This document shows, piece by piece, positions 61,873 through 64,000 of a stretch of 64,000 nt of DNA. The stretch comes from Burkholderiales bacterium UBA1834 (GTDB lineage Bacteria; Pseudomonadota; Gammaproteobacteria; Burkholderiales; Burkholderiaceae_C): the NCBI GenBank assembly GCA_002339015.1, contig DDJC01000087.1, positions 20,875-84,874 of the forward strand. Reading direction: 5' to 3'. Below the pieces are notes generated by a model. That model was not told the origin of the DNA and made no database searches. It saw only the letters and a list, made by a program, of their open reading frames with translations. Positions within the stretch are counted from its first letter, which is position 1; every line of letters starts with the position of its first letter. A program made the position numbers and the translations under genes.

Positions 61873-63614
61873 TCAATCGCTGACCTCATCCTGTGGGCCG
61901 AGAGGCGTACGCCAATACCCACCGGCCACCTTGCGCCAGCAGCGACCGGCCTCCGATGCCGGGCCCATGTCCGTGCGCCACACCCAGGCGCCGCACGTGG
62001 CGGAGCGCACCACCGCGATCCCCTTCGCCTGGTAGCGCGTCATCACGTCGGCATGCGGATGGCCATAGCGGTTGCGCGCGCCCGCCTGAACCACGGCCAC
62101 GAGCGGCGCCACCGCCTCAATGAACGCCGGTGTGGACGAGGTGTGGCTGCCATGGTGCGGCACCATCAGCACCTCGCTGGCCAGGCCATTGCCCCAGGCC
62201 TGTACCAGGCTCGCTTCGCCGCGCGCTTCGACATCGCCCGTGAGCAGCACGCTGCGTCCACCGTCCTGCGCGGCCGAAGGCGACACCCGGAGCACGCAGG
62301 ACATGGCGTTGTCGGAGCGCTTGCCACTCGCCCACTGCGCCCAATCTGCTGACGAGGGATGCAACACCTCGAAGAGCACGCCGTCCCAGCGCCACTGCTG
62401 GCCCGCCTCGCAGCGCCGGTGCGGCGGCAGACGGCCATCGCGGTCCGGCACGGACAGCAGCTCGTGCCCGTGCTCCAGCGAACTGAGCAATGCCGCCACA
62501 GGCAGGGCCTGCACCACCGAGGCTGCCCCGCCTACATGGTCGATGTCACCATGGCTGATCAGCAGCGTATCCAGGCGCCGGATGCCCTGGCCTCGCAACA
62601 GGCCCACGAGCACGCGCCGCCCCGCATCGCTGGTGGGAGACGTGCGGGGCCCGGTGTCGTACAGCAAGGCATGCCTTGCCGTGCGCACCAGCACCGCCGT
62701 GCCCTGCCCGATGTCCACCGCGAGGATCTGGACGTGCCCTGCAGGCGGCCCTGGCAGCGGCAACGTGAGGCTGGTAGGCCACAGCAGGAAGAGCAGACCC
62801 GGCAACGCCAGCAGTTTCCAGCGAGGCGGCACAGGCGCCAGCATCCAGCCCCCCGCCAGCAGGCCCAGCCAACTGGCCCACGGCAACACCATGGCCCCCG
62901 ACACCGACGCCCAGCGCCACGACGCCAGCCAAGCCAGGACGGCCATGAGACACTGGATCAAGGGGGTCAGCCAGTCCCAGAAGCCTGACCAGGCCAGCCC
63001 CAGCAAGGCCAGCGGCGTGATCACCAAGCTGAACAGCGGGATGCAGACCAGGTTGGCCAGGAGCCCCACCAGCGACACTTGCTGAAAAAACACCAGCGAC
63101 AGTGGCGCCAGCCCCACCCAGGCCACCCATTGCGTGCGCATGCCGCCGTGCAGGGCACGCCCGACCCGTTGCCGCCAGGGCAGATCCGGTGTCGACACAG
63201 GCTGCTGGCCCGACAGCATCAGCAAGCCCACCGCCGCGAAGGACAGCCAGAAGCCCACCTGGCTCAAAGCCCAGGGATCGAGCAGTGTCACCGCCACTGC
63301 GGCCAGCAAGAGCACCAGCGGCCACGGCCAACGCCGGGCACCCAGGCGCAAGGCCACCACCACCGCCATCATCACCACCGTGCGCTGCGCAGGAATGCCC
63401 CACCCTGCCAGCAACGCATACGCCCAAGCGCCTGCCACGGCAGCGATACGCGCCGACGTGGGGGCAGGCAAGACACGCATCAGCACTGAAGAGTGCCGCC
63501 ACCCATACCCTGCGACGAGGGACACCAGCAGGCCCATCATCAACACGTGCATGCCCGAGATGGCTGCAAGATGGGCTGTTCCGGTGTCACGCAGGGCATC
63601 CCAGTCCTGGGGCT
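61873..63614 (-). pseudogene. comEC: comEC/rec2, 5' end removed by the transposon-like insertion
   Basis: ComEC is the inner-membrane channel for DNA uptake in natural transformation. About 580 residues remain. They begin at PQDWDALRDTGTAHLAAISGMHV, normally an internal motif near residue 200, and continue through the competence membrane domain. The C-terminal MBL-like domain is intact (LLISHGDIDHVGGA, LLTGDVEARGE, VPHHGSHTSS). Intact ComEC is 750-830 residues. No ATG start or ribosome binding site lies upstream; the open frame simply runs into the repeat array at 63621. The stop at 61873 is normal. The missing N-terminal part is presumably beyond the far end of the insertion. Confidence 0.85.
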
Positions 63615-63620
63615 TGGGGA

Positions 63621-63641
63621 CTTGCAATAGAGTCCTACTCT
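63621..63641 (+). repeat. TnsB-type end repeat 1
   Basis: CTTGCAATAGAGTCCTACTCT. The core CAATAGAGTCCTACTCT agrees at 13 of 17 positions with the Tn7 left-end site CAATAAAGTCTTAAACT. Confidence 0.75.
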
Positions 63642-63661
63642 CTTGCAATAGGTCCTACTCT
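63642..63661 (+). repeat. TnsB-type end repeat 2
   Basis: CTTGCAATAGGTCCTACTCT directly follows repeat 1 with no gap and differs from it by a single-base deletion (the A after CAATAG) and a change. Confidence 0.75.
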
Positions 63662-63670
63662 GAAAGAACT

Positions 63671-63690
63671 TTTGCAATAGGTTCTACGCT
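63671..63690 (+). repeat. TnsB-type end repeat 3
   Basis: TTTGCAATAGGTTCTACGCT lies 9 bp after repeat 2, in the same orientation, with three differences from it. Confidence 0.75.
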
Positions 63691-63714
63691 GCACAGCGAA
63701 CCCTCTCCACGGCG

Positions 63715-63734
63715 TTTGCAAATAGTTCTACTCT
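63715..63734 (+). repeat. TnsB-type end repeat 4
   Basis: TTTGCAAATAGTTCTACTCT lies 24 bp after repeat 3. Its AATAGTTCTACTCT resembles another Tn7 left-end site, AATAGTTGTAAACT. Confidence 0.7.
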
Positions 63735-63915
63735 CACTCTAGTGCCTGTGCAGCACTCCCCCCTCACCCCACGAATCAAGACGCGACAGCAACCCGCCGT
63801 CACCTAGACTTGCGACTTCGTAGTTAGAAAAGCACGAGGGGGAACGGCTAGCCTACGCAATCCGTGCTTTACCTCCCTGAGCATGTGCTTCGTCATCTCG
63901 ATAGCGCGAAGCTCA
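63735..63915. other. ORF-free structured stretch inside the transposon end
   Basis: No gene is supported here. The stretch contains an inverted repeat with arms AAAGCACG (63829-63836) and CGTGCTTT (63863-63870), and GAGC/GCTC arms further on. It runs up to the terminator at 63916. A short non-coding transcript is possible, but no convincing promoter was found. Confidence 0.35.
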
Positions 63916-63946
63916 AGCCCTGGCCAATTGGTCGAGGCTCTTTTTT
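63916..63946 (+). terminator. Intrinsic terminator inside the transposon end
   Basis: AGCC...GGCT outer and GGCC/GGTC inner pairs around an AATT loop form a stem with one mismatch, followed by TCTTTTTT. It reads rightwards. No plus-strand gene precedes it, so it ends either a short RNA made in the end region or read-through entering the element from comEC's side. Confidence 0.65.
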
Positions 63947-64000
63947 ATCGACACGAGCGCAGTTGAATCCATTGCAGGCATTGGAAGCATTTCGCCATAG

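Larger units (their letters stand above)
63615..64000. mobile_element. One end of a Tn7-like transposon inserted in comEC (continues past the window)
   Basis: Homology to ComEC stops at about 63614-63620 and a four-copy direct repeat array starts at 63621. The repeats match the known TnsB-binding sites of Tn7 closely. Counting back from the first repeat by the Tn7 spacing places the terminal TG at 63615 (TGGGGACTTGCAATA, against TGTGGGCGGACAATA in Tn7). The 5 bases before it (GGGCT, 63610-63614) are the predicted target duplication. No transposition gene is inside the window. The stretch after the repeats holds no protein-coding frame of note. Confidence 0.65.

Noticed and set aside
63615..63648. 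A real comEC start at the TTG 63648
   Set aside because: It lies inside the second end repeat, lacks a ribosome binding site and would give a protein without the first ~200 residues of the family.
63621..63734. The repeats at the right edge read as a CRISPR array
   Set aside because: The gaps between copies are 0, 9 and 24 bp and the copies differ from each other. CRISPR spacers would be of even length near 30 bp.
63621..63734. The repeats read as replication iterons
   Set aside because: No rep gene or AT-rich unwinding region is visible, and the array coincides with the break in comEC, which fits a transposon end better.
63828..63870. The inverted repeat at 63828-63870 as an integron attC site
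   Set aside because: The core sites GTTRRRY and RYYYAAC are absent and no integron cassette gene adjoins it.

Overview
The window is a high-GC chromosomal segment of a betaproteobacterium, most probably order Burkholderiales. The evidence is the linked translation operon rimP-nusA-infB-rbfA-truB-typA, the argA-yggX pair, the BigR/PmpAB sulfur locus and the general style of the proteins. No rRNA, CRISPR array or complete insertion sequence was seen. One tRNA, tRNA-Pro(TGG), is present.

Layout. Positions 1-7.5 kb hold the leftward translation operon, with a recognisable promoter and a leader that carries an intrinsic-terminator-like hairpin. Positions 7.6-18.3 kb hold fabI, a membrane metallophosphoesterase, a Lon-N-domain protein, a kefF-kefC potassium efflux pair, an HxlR/SDR divergent pair, a LysR/MFS divergent pair, a MarR-tautomerase pair that shares an upstream sequence motif, arfB and a ChrR-like flavoreductase. 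Positions 18.2-22.3 kb hold a chemoreceptor with a sigma-28-type promoter and a PAS histidine kinase with a dual-receiver protein. Positions 22.3-30.2 kb form one leftward operon, marR-yfbR-ldcA-yejABEF, which fits uptake and trimming of murein-type peptides. Positions 30.4-37.4 kb hold assorted metabolic and transport genes, tRNA-Pro with a strong terminator, and a DUF2024/periplasmic protein/AraC locus. Positions 37.4-45.5 kb hold hrpA, a diguanylate cyclase, an unknown membrane protein, argA and yggX. Positions 45.5-48.4 kb hold a sulfide/persulfide module: blh divergent from bigR-pmpA-pmpB-DUF599. A GDSL esterase and a lipoprotein follow.

Positions 50.2-60.2 kb are occupied by a leftward cluster built from circularly permuted ATP-grasp, alpha-E and transglutaminase proteins: one fused and one split ATP-grasp/alpha-E set, plus two transglutaminases with complete Cys-His-Asp triads. 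Families of this kind have been predicted to build or attach an unknown peptide by amide ligation, but the product is not known. Each half of the cluster is preceded by a sigma-54-like -24/-12 element at a similar distance from its first gene.

At the right edge comEC is cut off after its conserved DW..RDTGTAHL region. The break coincides with four direct ~20-bp repeats that closely resemble the TnsB-binding sites of Tn7. I interpret 63615-64000 as one end of a Tn7-like transposon inserted in comEC; the rest lies outside the window. A structured, ORF-free stretch with a strong intrinsic terminator lies just inside this end. The transposon end and the amide-ligase cluster are the two most interesting parts of the window.
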